Part shown: one piece after another, positions 46,315 through 54,453 of the stretch
Numbering within the stretch: position 1 is the stretch's first letter
How the letters are laid out: every line of letters begins with the position of its first letter
Source of the DNA: Pseudotabrizicola formosa
GTDB lineage: Bacteria > Pseudomonadota > Alphaproteobacteria > Rhodobacterales > Rhodobacteraceae
NCBI RefSeq assembly: GCF_002900965.1
Contig: NZ_PJOM01000001.1
Span: 186,001 to 250,000 of the forward strand
DNA: 64,000 bases
Direction of reading: 5' to 3'
Notes under the pieces: model-generated
Told to the model about the DNA's origin: nothing
The model's database searches: none
What the model saw: only the letters and a program-made list of their open reading frames with translations
Translations under genes and position numbers: made by a program

Positions 46315-48792
46315 ATGGCGGTTTCCGATCCTGATGACCTGATGAAACGCATCGCATGGCCGCTGCGTCTGACCCATCTCGGGCTGTGGGCGGAGCGGGT
46401 GACCCGTGCGTTCTGGCCGCTTTGGACCTTGGTGCTGGCGGTGTTGGCGGCCTTGGCCTTCGGGGTGCAGGATCATGTTTCGATTGAATATCTTTGGGGG
46501 GCCGCGGCAGTCATATCTGCTGCGGCGCTGGTGGCTTTGGGCTACGGCCTGCGCGCGTTTCGTGCGCCCCATCGGGCGGAGGCGCTGGTGCGGCTTGATT
46601 CGCGGCTGCCCGGCAATCCGATTGCCGCGCTGACCGATGTACAGGCAATTGGCGCGGGCGATGCGGCTTCGCTTGCGGTGTGGCGCGCGCATCAGGCGCG
46701 GATGGCGGCACGGGCCGCTCAGGCCCGCGCGGTGGAGCCTGATCTGCGGCTGTCATCGCGTGATCCGTTTGCGTTGCGCTATGTGGCGCTGACCGCTTTT
46801 GTCATGGCGCTGATGTTCGGATCGCTGTGGCGGGTGACATCGGTGGCAGCGCTTGCCCCCGGCGCAGTGGGCGGTTTGGCGGCGGGGCCGACGTGGGAAG
46901 GTTGGGCACAACCCCCCGCCTATACCGGCAAGCCGACGCTGTATCTGAACGATGTGACCGCAGAAACGCTGGAGGTGCCGGTGGGCACCCGCATGCAGTT
47001 CCGTCTCTATGGCGAGGTTGGCGCGCTGACACTGACCGAAACTGTTTCGGGTGTACTTGATGCGCCCGCCGATGCCGTGCAAAGCGTGGCGCGCGATTTT
47101 GTTCTGAATACCTCTGGCTCTGTTGCAATCGACGGCCCCGGCGGGCGGGCCTGGGCTTTTACCGCCACGCCCGATCAGGCCCCTACGATCACCCCCGAGG
47201 GCGAGATCGGGCGCGAGGCCGACGGGCGGTTCCGCCAAGGGTTTGCCACCAGTGATGATTATGGCGTTGTTGCCGGGCAGGTCAGCATTGCGCTGGATCT
47301 GGCGGGTATTGATCGCCGCTTCGGCCTGGCGGCCGAGCCGGAGACCCGAGAGCCTGTGGTTCTGGACCTGCCGATGCCGGTAACCGGCGACCGCGCTGCG
47401 TTTTCCGAAGTCTTGGTTGACGATCTGTCGCAGCACCCTTTTGCCAATCTGCCGGTTGTCATGACATTCTCGGCTACCGATGCGGCGGGCCAGTCTGGTG
47501 AAGCGCCCCCGCTGAACGTGACCCTTCCGGGCAAACGCTTCTTTGATCCTCTGGCGGCCGCGCTGATCGAAATGCGGCGTGACCTGTTATGGACACGCGA
47601 AAATGCAGCTCGGTCCGCGCAGGTTCTGAAAGCGGTGACACATGAACCCGAAGATTTCATCCGCAACCAGCGTGCCTATCTGCGCCTGCGGGTGGTGATG
47701 CGCCAACTGGATGCCGAAAAGGCCAGTCTCTCGCCTGATATCCGCGACGAGATTGCGGCAGAGTTGTGGGAAATCGCCCTGTTGGTGGAAGAAGGCGATC
47801 TGGCAAGCGCCATGGAACGCCTTCAGCGTGCGCAGGACCGGCTGGATGAAGCGATCCGAAATGGTGCCAGCCCCGAGGAAATTGATCAGCTTATGCAGGA
47901 AATGCGTCAGGCGCTTGCCGATTACATGCAGCAGCTTGCCGAAGAATCCCAGCGCAACCCCGAAAGCCAGCTGTCCCAGAACATGGAGGGCATGGAAATG
48001 TCGGGCGACCAGCTGCAGCAGATGCTGGATGAGCTGCAACAGCTGATGGAAGAAGGCCGCATGGCCGAGGCGCAGGAGCTGATGGAGATGCTCCGTCAGC
48101 TGATGGAAAACATGCAGGTGGCGCAAGGCGAAGGTCAGGGCCAGGGTCAAGGGCAAGGCCAGGGCAACCAGGCCATGCGCGATCTCGGCCAGACGCTGCG
48201 CGATCAGCAGGGCTTGTCCGATGACGCGTTCCGCGATCTGCAGGACGGTCAGCCCGGCGGGCAACAGCCGGGCGAAGGGCAGGGCGGCGAGGGTCTGGCC
48301 GAACGCCAGCAGGAACTGCGCGACCGTCTGGGCCAGCTCGGTCGCGGGCAACTGCCGGGGGAAGGCAGCGAACGCGGCGAGGCGGGCCGTCAGCAGATGG
48401 ATCGTGCGGGCCGCGCCATGCGCGAGGCCGAAGATGCCCTGCGCGGCGGCGATCTGCCCGGCGCGCTGGACCGTCAGGCCGAGGCGATGGAGGCCCTGCG
48501 CGAAGGCATGCGCAACTTTGGCGAAGCCTTGGCCGAAGAACAACGCGAGCAACAGAATGGCGCGGGTGAAGGCGAGGCCTTTGGCCGCGCCGATCCGAAC
48601 AGCCAACGTGATCCGCTTGGGCGTGAGCCGGGCGATTCCGCCCGCATCGGATCAGACCGCAATATGCTGCAGGGTGAAGACGTCTATCGCCGCGCGCAGG
48701 ATCTGCTGGACGAAATCCGCCGACGCACCGGTGATCAGCTGCGCCCAGAGGCGGAGCGGGATTATCTGCGCCGCCTGCTGGATATGTTCTAG
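46315..48792 (+). CDS. TIGR02302 family membrane protein (DUF4175)
   Basis: An 825-aa protein. ATG at 46315 (MAVSDPDDLMKRIAWP) has GGAAAGG 5 nt upstream; ATG at 46276 inside lysA is also in frame. N-terminal helices near 32-50, 57-75 and 150-170 are followed by a large periplasmic beta-rich domain, then a long Glu/Gln/Met-rich coiled coil (about 440-630) with a GQ repeat, and an acidic, glycine-rich tail. The family is alphaproteobacterial, often next to lysA, with no proven function. An envelope role is likely. Confidence 0.9.
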   Translation: MAVSDPDDLMKRIAWPLRLTHLGLWAERVTRAFWPLWTLVLAVLAALAFGVQDHVSIEYLWGAAAVISAAALVALGYGLRAFRAPHRAEALVRLDSRLPGNPIAALTDVQAIGAGDAASLAVWRAHQARMAARAAQARAVEPDLRLSSRDPFALRYVALTAFVMALMFGSLWRVTSVAALAPGAVGGLAAGPTWEGWAQPPAYTGKPTLYLNDVTAETLEVPVGTRMQFRLYGEVGALTLTETVSGVLDAPADAVQSVARDFVLNTSGSVAIDGPGGRAWAFTATPDQAPTITPEGEIGREADGRFRQGFATSDDYGVVAGQVSIALDLAGIDRRFGLAAEPETREPVVLDLPMPVTGDRAAFSEVLVDDLSQHPFANLPVVMTFSATDAAGQSGEAPPLNVTLPGKRFFDPLAAALIEMRRDLLWTRENAARSAQVLKAVTHEPEDFIRNQRAYLRLRVVMRQLDAEKASLSPDIRDEIAAELWEIALLVEEGDLASAMERLQRAQDRLDEAIRNGASPEEIDQLMQEMRQALADYMQQLAEESQRNPESQLSQNMEGMEMSGDQLQQMLDELQQLMEEGRMAEAQELMEMLRQLMENMQVAQGEGQGQGQGQGQGNQAMRDLGQTLRDQQGLSDDAFRDLQDGQPGGQQPGEGQGGEGLAERQQELRDRLGQLGRGQLPGEGSERGEAGRQQMDRAGRAMREAEDALRGGDLPGALDRQAEAMEALREGMRNFGEALAEEQREQQNGAGEGEAFGRADPNSQRDPLGREPGDSARIGSDRNMLQGEDVYRRAQDLLDEIRRRTGDQLRPEAERDYLRRLLDMF
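48133..48168 (+). repeat. Hexanucleotide repeat coding for Gly-Gln
   Basis: Six near-identical hexamers of the form GGNCAR (the last GGCAAC) encode a GQGQGQGQGQGN stretch within the TIGR02302 protein. Third-base variation argues against recent slippage. Confidence 0.7.
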
Positions 48793-48838
48793 GACTGGCT
48801 TAGCTTTTCAAAAGCCGTCACGCCTATGGGAACCCGGC

Positions 48839-48913
48839 TCAGCGCAGACGCCTCTCGGTCCTTGCATCGAAGGCCTTCACATGTGTCCGATCAAAGCTGA
48901 CGCGCGATCCGCA
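48839..48913 (-). pseudogene. Possible relic: C-terminus of a sugar ABC transporter ATPase
   Basis: A 24-codon stretch ending in TGA reads CGSRVSFDRTHVKAFDART and so on, which resembles the last residues of UgpC/MalK-type sugar ABC ATPases, where the C-terminal OB domain ends in similar SFDxxxVHxFD wording. The preceding sequence on this strand contains no P-loop, signature or OB domain in any frame. Short, so only suggestive. Confidence 0.35.
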
Positions 48914-49054
48914 CATATGGCTATGGTGCGGCAGTCGCGCTGGTGCTGTTTGACATCGCGTTCCAGACAGGGTTTTGTGCAGTGTTGATGCGCAACTTCG
49001 TAAAGCTCTGCCTGTCGAGCGGGTCGACGCGGCGCAGGTGGAAGGTGTGGCGGA

Positions 49055-49450
49055 ATGCCGGATTTTTTGCGCGATGTGACCACGGGGTACAAGGCCAACC
49101 GGGTCTGGATGATGGCTGGCACCATCCTGCGGCTGGACAGTGCCGACCCTGCGGTAACTGCCGAGATGCAACTGGCTGAGGGCGGCACCCGTTTTGTGGT
49201 TTTTGCCGGGCAGAATGCACAGACCGTGCAAGGCTTGCCGCGTCCCTTGCGGCTGACCGGGCTTGACCCTGCCGCCCGCTATCGTATCAGCCTGCGCAAC
49301 GGGGTGGATAAGCCGCCCCTGTCGCGGGGGCCGAATGCCCTGAAAGACGGGCCGCTGACCCTGACCGGGCAGGCGCTGATGGCGCAGGGATTCCTGCTGC
49401 CCGTCGCATGGCCCGCAACGATGTGGGTGGTAGAGGGAGAACGGTTGTGA
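49055..49450 (+). pseudogene. Truncated alpha-galactosidase (GH36), C-terminal fragment
   Basis: A 131-codon open frame that looks like only the last part of a GH36 alpha-galactosidase: YKANRVWMMAGTILRLDSADPA, then the beta-sandwich end YRISLRNGVDKPPLSRGPNALKDG and [12 protein letters not shown]. Family proteins are about 700 aa; the TIM barrel and catalytic aspartates are absent. No in-frame continuation exists upstream (a stop is at 49001). Its stop overlaps the dgoK GTG, preserving the original operon junction. Identification from memory of related sequences; a search would settle it. Confidence 0.6.
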
Positions 49451-50346
49451 CGCCAGACTGGATCGCGGTAGATTGGGGCACTTCCAATCTTCGGGCCTGG
49501 GCGATGGGACCAGAGGGAATTCTGGCGCAGGCGATGTCAGACGATGGCATGGGCCGGTTGAGTCCGGATCGCTTCGAACAGGCACTGCTGTCCGTGATCG
49601 CACCTTGGCTGGGCAGTGCCGTGATGCCGGTGATCGCCTGCGGCATGGTTGGCAGCCGTCAAGGCTGGCACGAGGCCCCCTATCGGGCCGTGCCCTGTCC
49701 TCCGCTGGACCGGGCGGGGATGGTGCGGGTTCCGGTGAATGATCCGCGCATCGCGGTTTATATCGCCCCGGGCCTGAAACAGGTCCAACCCGCCGATGTC
49801 ATGCGCGGTGAGGAGACACAGATCGCCGGGGCCTTGGCCCTGCACCCGGGCTTTGATGGCGTGATGTGCCTGCCCGGCACCCATTCCAAATGGGCGCAGA
49901 TCAGTGCCGGAGAGGTGGTCAGCTTTCAGACTTATCTGACGGGCGAGTTGTTTGCCTTGCTGTCGGAGCACTCCGTCTTGCGGCACGGAATGGCGGGCAC
50001 AGGCTGGGACGATGCCGCCTTTGATGCAGGCCTGTCCGCTGCGCTGTCGCGCCCCGACCGGATCGGCGCGCAGCTGTTCACCCTGCGGGCCGAGGGGCTG
50101 CTCGCGGGCCTGTCCCCCGACAGCGCGCGCGCGCGGCTGTCGGGCCTGTTGATCGGCGTCGAACTCGCGGCGGCCAAACCCTATTGGCTGGGCCAGGCGG
50201 TGACCCTGATCGGGGCCGAGGCGCTGTGCCGCAGCTATGCCCGTGCCCTTGCGGCCCAAGGGGTCGAGGCGCGCACTCTTCCCGCGACCGAATGCACTCT
50301 GGCCGGGCTCGCCAGCCTTGCCCGAACCTTGGAGACAGCCCGATGA
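49447..50346 (+). CDS. dgoK: 2-dehydro-3-deoxygalactonokinase
   Basis: A 299-aa kinase phosphorylating KDGal to KDPGal in the De Ley-Doudoroff galactose pathway. [15 protein letters not shown] holds the phosphate-binding loop; [11 protein letters not shown] and GTG-WDDAAF fit the family. GTG at 49447 has GGGAG 7 nt upstream and overlaps the GH36 fragment stop; aldolase overlap is ATGA. Length is typical. Confidence 0.93.
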   Translation: MTPDWIAVDWGTSNLRAWAMGPEGILAQAMSDDGMGRLSPDRFEQALLSVIAPWLGSAVMPVIACGMVGSRQGWHEAPYRAVPCPPLDRAGMVRVPVNDPRIAVYIAPGLKQVQPADVMRGEETQIAGALALHPGFDGVMCLPGTHSKWAQISAGEVVSFQTYLTGELFALLSEHSVLRHGMAGTGWDDAAFDAGLSAALSRPDRIGAQLFTLRAEGLLAGLSPDSARARLSGLLIGVELAAAKPYWLGQAVTLIGAEALCRSYARALAAQGVEARTLPATECTLAGLASLARTLETAR

Positions 50347-50951
50347 CCCATCGCAACCTGATTGCCATTCTGCGCGGCATCACCCCGTCTGACGCCTTGC
50401 CGGTGGCCAAGGCTTTGGTTGCCGCTGGCATCACACGCATTGAAGTGCCGCTGAACTCACCCGACCCGCTGGTGTCGATTGCGGCCATGGCGCAGGCCCT
50501 GTCGGACCGTGCACAGATCGGCGCGGGCACGGTGCTGAGCGTGGCAGATGTGGCGGCGGTACAGGCGGCGGGTGGCACGCTGATTGTGTCCCCGAACTGC
50601 GATGCCAAGGTGATCGCCGCCACCAAAGCGCGCAGCATGGACTCTTGGCCTGGGGTCATGACGCCCAGCGAGTGTTTTGCGGCGTTGAAGGCAGGGGCGG
50701 ACGGGCTGAAGATTTTTCCGGCATCGCTGATCGGACCCGATGGCATCAAGGCGATGCGGGCCGTTCTGCCCCGCGCGACACCAGTTTACGCGGTCGGCGG
50801 TGCCGGGCCGGACAATTTTGCCGATTGGATCCGGGCCGGTGCAGATGGCTTTGGCATCGGCACTGCCATTTATACGCCCGGCTTGTCGGTGACCGAGGTC
50901 ACCGCGCGCGCGCAGGCGGTTGTCAAAGCATTTGATGAGGCCACAGTATGA
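50343..50951 (+). CDS. dgoA: 2-dehydro-3-deoxy-6-phosphogalactonate aldolase
   Basis: A 202-aa class I aldolase splitting KDPGal into pyruvate and glyceraldehyde-3-phosphate. [30 protein letters not shown] and the Schiff-base lysine in [11 protein letters not shown] are present. Serine after the PLNSPDP (instead of PDG-type entries in Eda) favours the DgoA side of the KDPG/KDPGal aldolases. Start overlaps the dgoK stop; the lactonase gene overlaps its end by 4 bp. Confidence 0.93.
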   Translation: MTHRNLIAILRGITPSDALPVAKALVAAGITRIEVPLNSPDPLVSIAAMAQALSDRAQIGAGTVLSVADVAAVQAAGGTLIVSPNCDAKVIAATKARSMDSWPGVMTPSECFAALKAGADGLKIFPASLIGPDGIKAMRAVLPRATPVYAVGGAGPDNFADWIRAGADGFGIGTAIYTPGLSVTEVTARAQAVVKAFDEATV

Positions 50952-51778
50952 CCGTTTTCAACACCACACCCTGCACGCTTGGCGAAGGCCCGCTCTGGCA
51001 TCCGGAGCGTGGTGAGTTGCTTTGGTTCGACATTGTCGGCAAGCGCCTGCACTCCGCCAGCCGCCAGTGGGACTTTTCCGAAATGGTCAGCGCCGCCGGT
51101 TGGGTCAGCCGCGACGCAGTTCTGATCGCCTCCGAGACGCGGCTGTTCCGGTTCAATCTGGAAACCGGGACCGAAGAAACACTGTGCGGGCTGGAGGCTG
51201 ATACGCCCGCCACCCGGTCAAACGATGGTCGTGCCGACCCGATGGGCGGGTTCTGGATCGGCACCATGGCCAAGGCGGAAGCCAAGGGGGCAGGCGCATT
51301 CTACCGCTACCACAAGGGCGCGTTGCGCAAGCTGTGGGATGGCATCACCGTGCCCAATGCGCAGTGCTTTGCGCCCGACGGACGCACCGCCTATTTCAGC
51401 GACACCCCCACACATCAGATCATGCGCGTGGCGCTGGATGCCGAAGGCTGGCCCTGTGCGGAACCGCAGGTGGCCTTGGATTTCAATGCCCAAGGCTGGT
51501 ATCCCGACGGGGCGGTTACAGATGCGGCGGGAAATCTGTGGGTCGCGTTCTGGGGGCGTGGCTGCGTCGAGGGCTATTCGCCAGCCGGTGAAAAACTGGC
51601 CGGCTTTGACTTCCCTTGCCCGCAAACCACCTGCCCGGCCTTTGGTGGCGCGGATTTCTCCCGGCTATACTGTACCTCTGCGGCGCGCGACCTGACCGAT
51701 GGCAATGCCGCAAATGGCCAGACCTTTGCCGTTGAGACCATGTTCAAGGGCCGCGCCGAGCCGCGCGTCCTGCTCTGA
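50948..51778 (+). CDS. SMP-30/gluconolactonase family lactonase
   Basis: A 276-aa six-bladed propeller, probably the galactonolactonase of the pathway. Metal-site segments are [58 protein letters not shown] and [18 protein letters not shown]. The glutamate in LGEGP, asparagine in PNAQ and aspartate in PDGAV are the calcium or zinc ligands. Overlap with dgoA supports a single transcript. Confidence 0.9.
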   Translation: MTVFNTTPCTLGEGPLWHPERGELLWFDIVGKRLHSASRQWDFSEMVSAAGWVSRDAVLIASETRLFRFNLETGTEETLCGLEADTPATRSNDGRADPMGGFWIGTMAKAEAKGAGAFYRYHKGALRKLWDGITVPNAQCFAPDGRTAYFSDTPTHQIMRVALDAEGWPCAEPQVALDFNAQGWYPDGAVTDAAGNLWVAFWGRGCVEGYSPAGEKLAGFDFPCPQTTCPAFGGADFSRLYCTSAARDLTDGNAANGQTFAVETMFKGRAEPRVLL

Positions 51779-52003
51779 CCGCCATGTGAACCTTAATGGA
51801 AGCAGGATGCCAGCCACATGGCCACGCTTGGTTGGGCCGTCTTCCCCGCTTTGATCGCTGCGGGCGGCCTGCACTATCTGGCGGGATGGCCGATTGGGCA
51901 GGTGTGACCATCCCTGCGGGCGTGCATTGGGTCGCGCTGTAGAGGCTCTTTACTTCGGCGGATCACAGGATCAGAACGGCCCCGCAATCCGTGTGGGGCC
52001 GAA
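51779..52003. other. Intergenic region with short unassigned frame ends
   Basis: Between the lactonase and TSUP genes. One frame ends ADWAGVTIPAGVHWVAL at a TAG (51939-51941), which reads like the C-terminus of some protein, but only about 18 codons remain, with no start or family. It may be another relic of a longer gene. No terminator was found. Confidence 0.4.
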
Positions 52004-52765
52004 ATGTTTGAAGTGACTGCCGAGCTTGTGGCCTTGCTGGTGATGGCCGCCTTTGTCGCCGGCTTTGTCGATGCCATCGCTGGCGGAGGGGGGCTGATCA
52101 CGATGCCGGCTCTGCTGTTGGCCGGAGCCAGCCCGGTGGAGGCCTTGGCGACCAACAAGCTGCAGGGCAGTTTTGGGTCTGGCACCGCGATGATCAGCTA
52201 TGCGCGTGCCGGGCATGTGCAACTGCGCGACCAGGCGGGAATGGCGCTGGTTGCCTTGCTGGCCGGGGCGGGTGGAGCGCTGGTGGCGCATCTGATCCCG
52301 GCGGAAGTCTTGCGGGTGATCATGCCGGTGGTCCTCGTCGCGGTGGCCCTGTTCTTCGCCATCAAGCCCGGCCTGACCGATCTGGACCGGGTGCAGCGGA
52401 TGGGGCCGGGACTGTTCACCGTCACTGCCGTGCCGCTGATTGCCGCCTATGACGGTTTTTTCGGGCCCGGGACCGGCAGCTTTTTCATGATCGGGTTCAT
52501 TATGCTGGCGGGGTACGGGGTGTTGAAGGCGACGGCCCATACCAAATTGCTGAACTTCGCCTCCAACCTCGGCTCGCTGGCAGTGTTTGTGTTTTCCGGT
52601 GCAACCTGGTGGGCGGTGGGACTGGTGATGGCACTGGCTCAGACAGCCGGGGCACTGCTTGGATCACGTCTGGCGATGCGGGTGGGTGCCCGGCTGATCA
52701 AGCCCTTGCTGGTGACCACATCCACCCTGATGGCGGCCCGGCTTTTGTGGCAGGTCTGGACGTAA
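52004..52765 (+). CDS. TSUP family (TauE/SafE) membrane transporter
   Basis: A 253-aa inner-membrane protein with about eight helices. DAIAGGGGLITMPALLLAGASPVEALATNK is the first TSUP repeat, and GPGTGSFFMIGFIMLAGYGVLKATAHTKLLNFASN the second; both carry conserved glycines and the ATxK pattern. The family exports or imports sulfite, sulfonates or other organic anions. Substrate unknown. Convergent with the CNNM gene. Confidence 0.92.
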   Translation: MFEVTAELVALLVMAAFVAGFVDAIAGGGGLITMPALLLAGASPVEALATNKLQGSFGSGTAMISYARAGHVQLRDQAGMALVALLAGAGGALVAHLIPAEVLRVIMPVVLVAVALFFAIKPGLTDLDRVQRMGPGLFTVTAVPLIAAYDGFFGPGTGSFFMIGFIMLAGYGVLKATAHTKLLNFASNLGSLAVFVFSGATWWAVGLVMALAQTAGALLGSRLAMRVGARLIKPLLVTTSTLMAARLLWQVWT

Positions 52766-52801
52766 GTCCGCCTTCAGCGCAAAAGTCAGGGACCGGTAAA
52801 A

Positions 52802-53833
52802 TCAATAGCCGAGAGGTTTGACAGTGCCGTCCCTGCCCATGCCGCTGAGCAGACACCGCAGCACATCGGACCCGGTGATCATCCGTTTCTGATCTGGCGA
52901 CCACAAAAGAATGACGGTTTCATCATGCCCCGCATCCTGTTCGCGGTGGGTGGCCAGCAGGCTGAGTGCCTTGTCCAAGGTATCGGTTGGCTGGTGCATC
53001 ACGGCCGGTCGGTGGCAATAATCGGCCGGGTCAACCCCCCGCCCCAGAGCCAGAAAGTCGCGCAAGAACGTGTTTGCATTCAACAGCAGGCGCGGCTGGG
53101 CCTGATCGTCGGTCAGCACGATCCATTTCTTTTGTGACGCGGCCAGTTTGCGCAGAAAGGAATCGTCGCGGTCATGAGTGAGCGTGGGGAACACCACGCG
53201 CCCTGCCTCGAAGGGCAGCCGCACGATACTGTCGGGGTCAAGGGCGTTGCCCTGATCCTGAACAACCAGATCGTCGAACGCCAGAAAATTGGTGGCCCCG
53301 ATGGCCTCGACCCGGCCCACTTCGCTGCCGGTGTTTTCGGCGTGATAGGTCAGGATCTCGCGCAGTTCGCGTTCCCGGAACCATGGCACCGCCTCCTTGC
53401 CGACCCACAGGTCCAGCAACAGCGCTGTGGGTTTGGCGATGGGCCATAGCAGGATACGATAAAACCGAAGGATCGGCGCAAACAGGGCCACCGCCCGCAA
53501 TGCATTGCGCGAGAAGTAGGCCTGCGGCACGATTTCACCGATAGCGGTGATCAGAACGGTGGAAAACAGAAAGGCCGCAATGCCTGCCATCACCGAGTCG
53601 GCCAGCATGGTCAGAAGCACGTTGATCGAGACATTGCCGATCAGAATGGTGACAAGCGTGAAATTCGCGTCGCGCCGAAGGTCGAGGGCACTGGCAGCAC
53701 TTTTGTCCCCGGCCGCCGCCGACGCCTCCAGCCGCAGCCGGCTGAGGCTGAACACAGCGATGTTGCAGCCCGAAAACAGCGCCGACTGGGAGATGCAAAA
53801 CACAATTCCCAGCCAGATAAGCAAGTCATTCAT
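52802..53833 (-). CDS. CNNM/CorC family protein (DUF21 and CBS domains)
   Basis: A 343-aa membrane protein. The DUF21 domain (about 1-170) has three to four helices and GNVSINVLLTML, TAIGEIVPQAYFSRNAL; the CBS pair (about 200-330) covers DSFLRKLAASQKKWIVL and LLSGMG. The family exports magnesium or cobalt or regulates such efflux. ATG at 53833 has GGGAGA upstream; the frame is open to 54385 but antisense to the next gene. C-terminal CorC_HlyC domain is absent. Confidence 0.9.
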   Translation of the reverse strand: MNDLLIWLGIVFCISQSALFSGCNIAVFSLSRLRLEASAAAGDKSAASALDLRRDANFTLVTILIGNVSINVLLTMLADSVMAGIAAFLFSTVLITAIGEIVPQAYFSRNALRAVALFAPILRFYRILLWPIAKPTALLLDLWVGKEAVPWFRERELREILTYHAENTGSEVGRVEAIGATNFLAFDDLVVQDQGNALDPDSIVRLPFEAGRVVFPTLTHDRDDSFLRKLAASQKKWIVLTDDQAQPRLLLNANTFLRDFLALGRGVDPADYCHRPAVMHQPTDTLDKALSLLATHREQDAGHDETVILLWSPDQKRMITGSDVLRCLLSGMGRDGTVKPLGY

Positions 53834-53960
53834 GAAAATCTCCCGGTTCGGGGTGAACGGAACAAGGCTGCAAATGGTTCCGGTCCCTTGGAAATGTGTG
53901 GTGCGGTCAGCCTCCACGCCGCCGATTGCCAGACCATGCAGCGCATGAGATAAGCCTGCC

Positions 53961-54326
53961 ATGTCGATCGCACGCATCAGAGCCATGACCCACCGGGCAT
54001 TTCTTGCCTGGCTCGTTGTGGTGGCGATGGTCTTTGTCTGGACGGGCGCGCCGCAGGCCCCGCTGATGCTGCCACAGGTTGCAGCGCAGACTGGGCTCAG
54101 CCTGACTCCTGCCCCCGATCTTGCGGCGACACAGGTCAAGCCAAGCCTTGTGCAACGCGCAACGGATGATCGTTTTGCGACAGTGCCGGATGCGGACCTT
54201 GGGCTGGCACAGGCGGGCCCGCCGGGCGTACCGCCGTTGGCGGACCGTTCCCCGGTGGCCACGGCGGTTCTGCTGCCGGCGCATGGGCATGCACGGCCGG
54301 AGCCGCGCGCACCGCCCGTTCTTTGA
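53961..54326 (+). CDS. Hypothetical exported or anchored protein
   Basis: A 121-aa product with an N-terminal hydrophobic helix (about 12-30, LAWLVVVAMVFVW) and an Ala/Pro-rich remainder. No family is recognised and no good ribosome site is visible before ATG 53961 or ATG 53985. It stands between the divergent CNNM gene and secDF, so it may be secDF's first operon partner, but coding status is uncertain. Confidence 0.45.
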   Translation: MSIARIRAMTHRAFLAWLVVVAMVFVWTGAPQAPLMLPQVAAQTGLSLTPAPDLAATQVKPSLVQRATDDRFATVPDADLGLAQAGPPGVPPLADRSPVATAVLLPAHGHARPEPRAPPVL

Positions 54327-54453
54327 TACGCCTGCGCGGTGCCTGACGGCGGGCTTTGTCCCGCGCGTCGGCCTATTCCCTTCATTCTCTATGTCTGACC
54401 CCGCTTTGCGTTGGCCGTGCCGCGCAAGGCGTTGCGGGTCGTGAGGACCATTC

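Noticed and set aside
44888-46357. 489-codon frame antisense to lysA
   Set aside because: Shadow of diaminopimelate decarboxylase; no motif or ribosome site.
47587-48606. Ala/Leu-rich frame antisense to the TIGR02302 gene, looking membrane-like
   Set aside because: The hydrophobicity is the reverse complement of the Gln/Glu-rich coiled coil; no start context.
48793-48820. GCTTTT/AAAAGC repeat after the TIGR02302 gene as a terminator
   Set aside because: The loop would be a single base and no T-run follows; not a plausible terminator.
48839-49603. 255-codon minus-strand frame as a complete gene
   Set aside because: Most of it is antisense to dgoK and the GH36 fragment; only the last 24 codons resemble a real protein end, reported as a possible relic.
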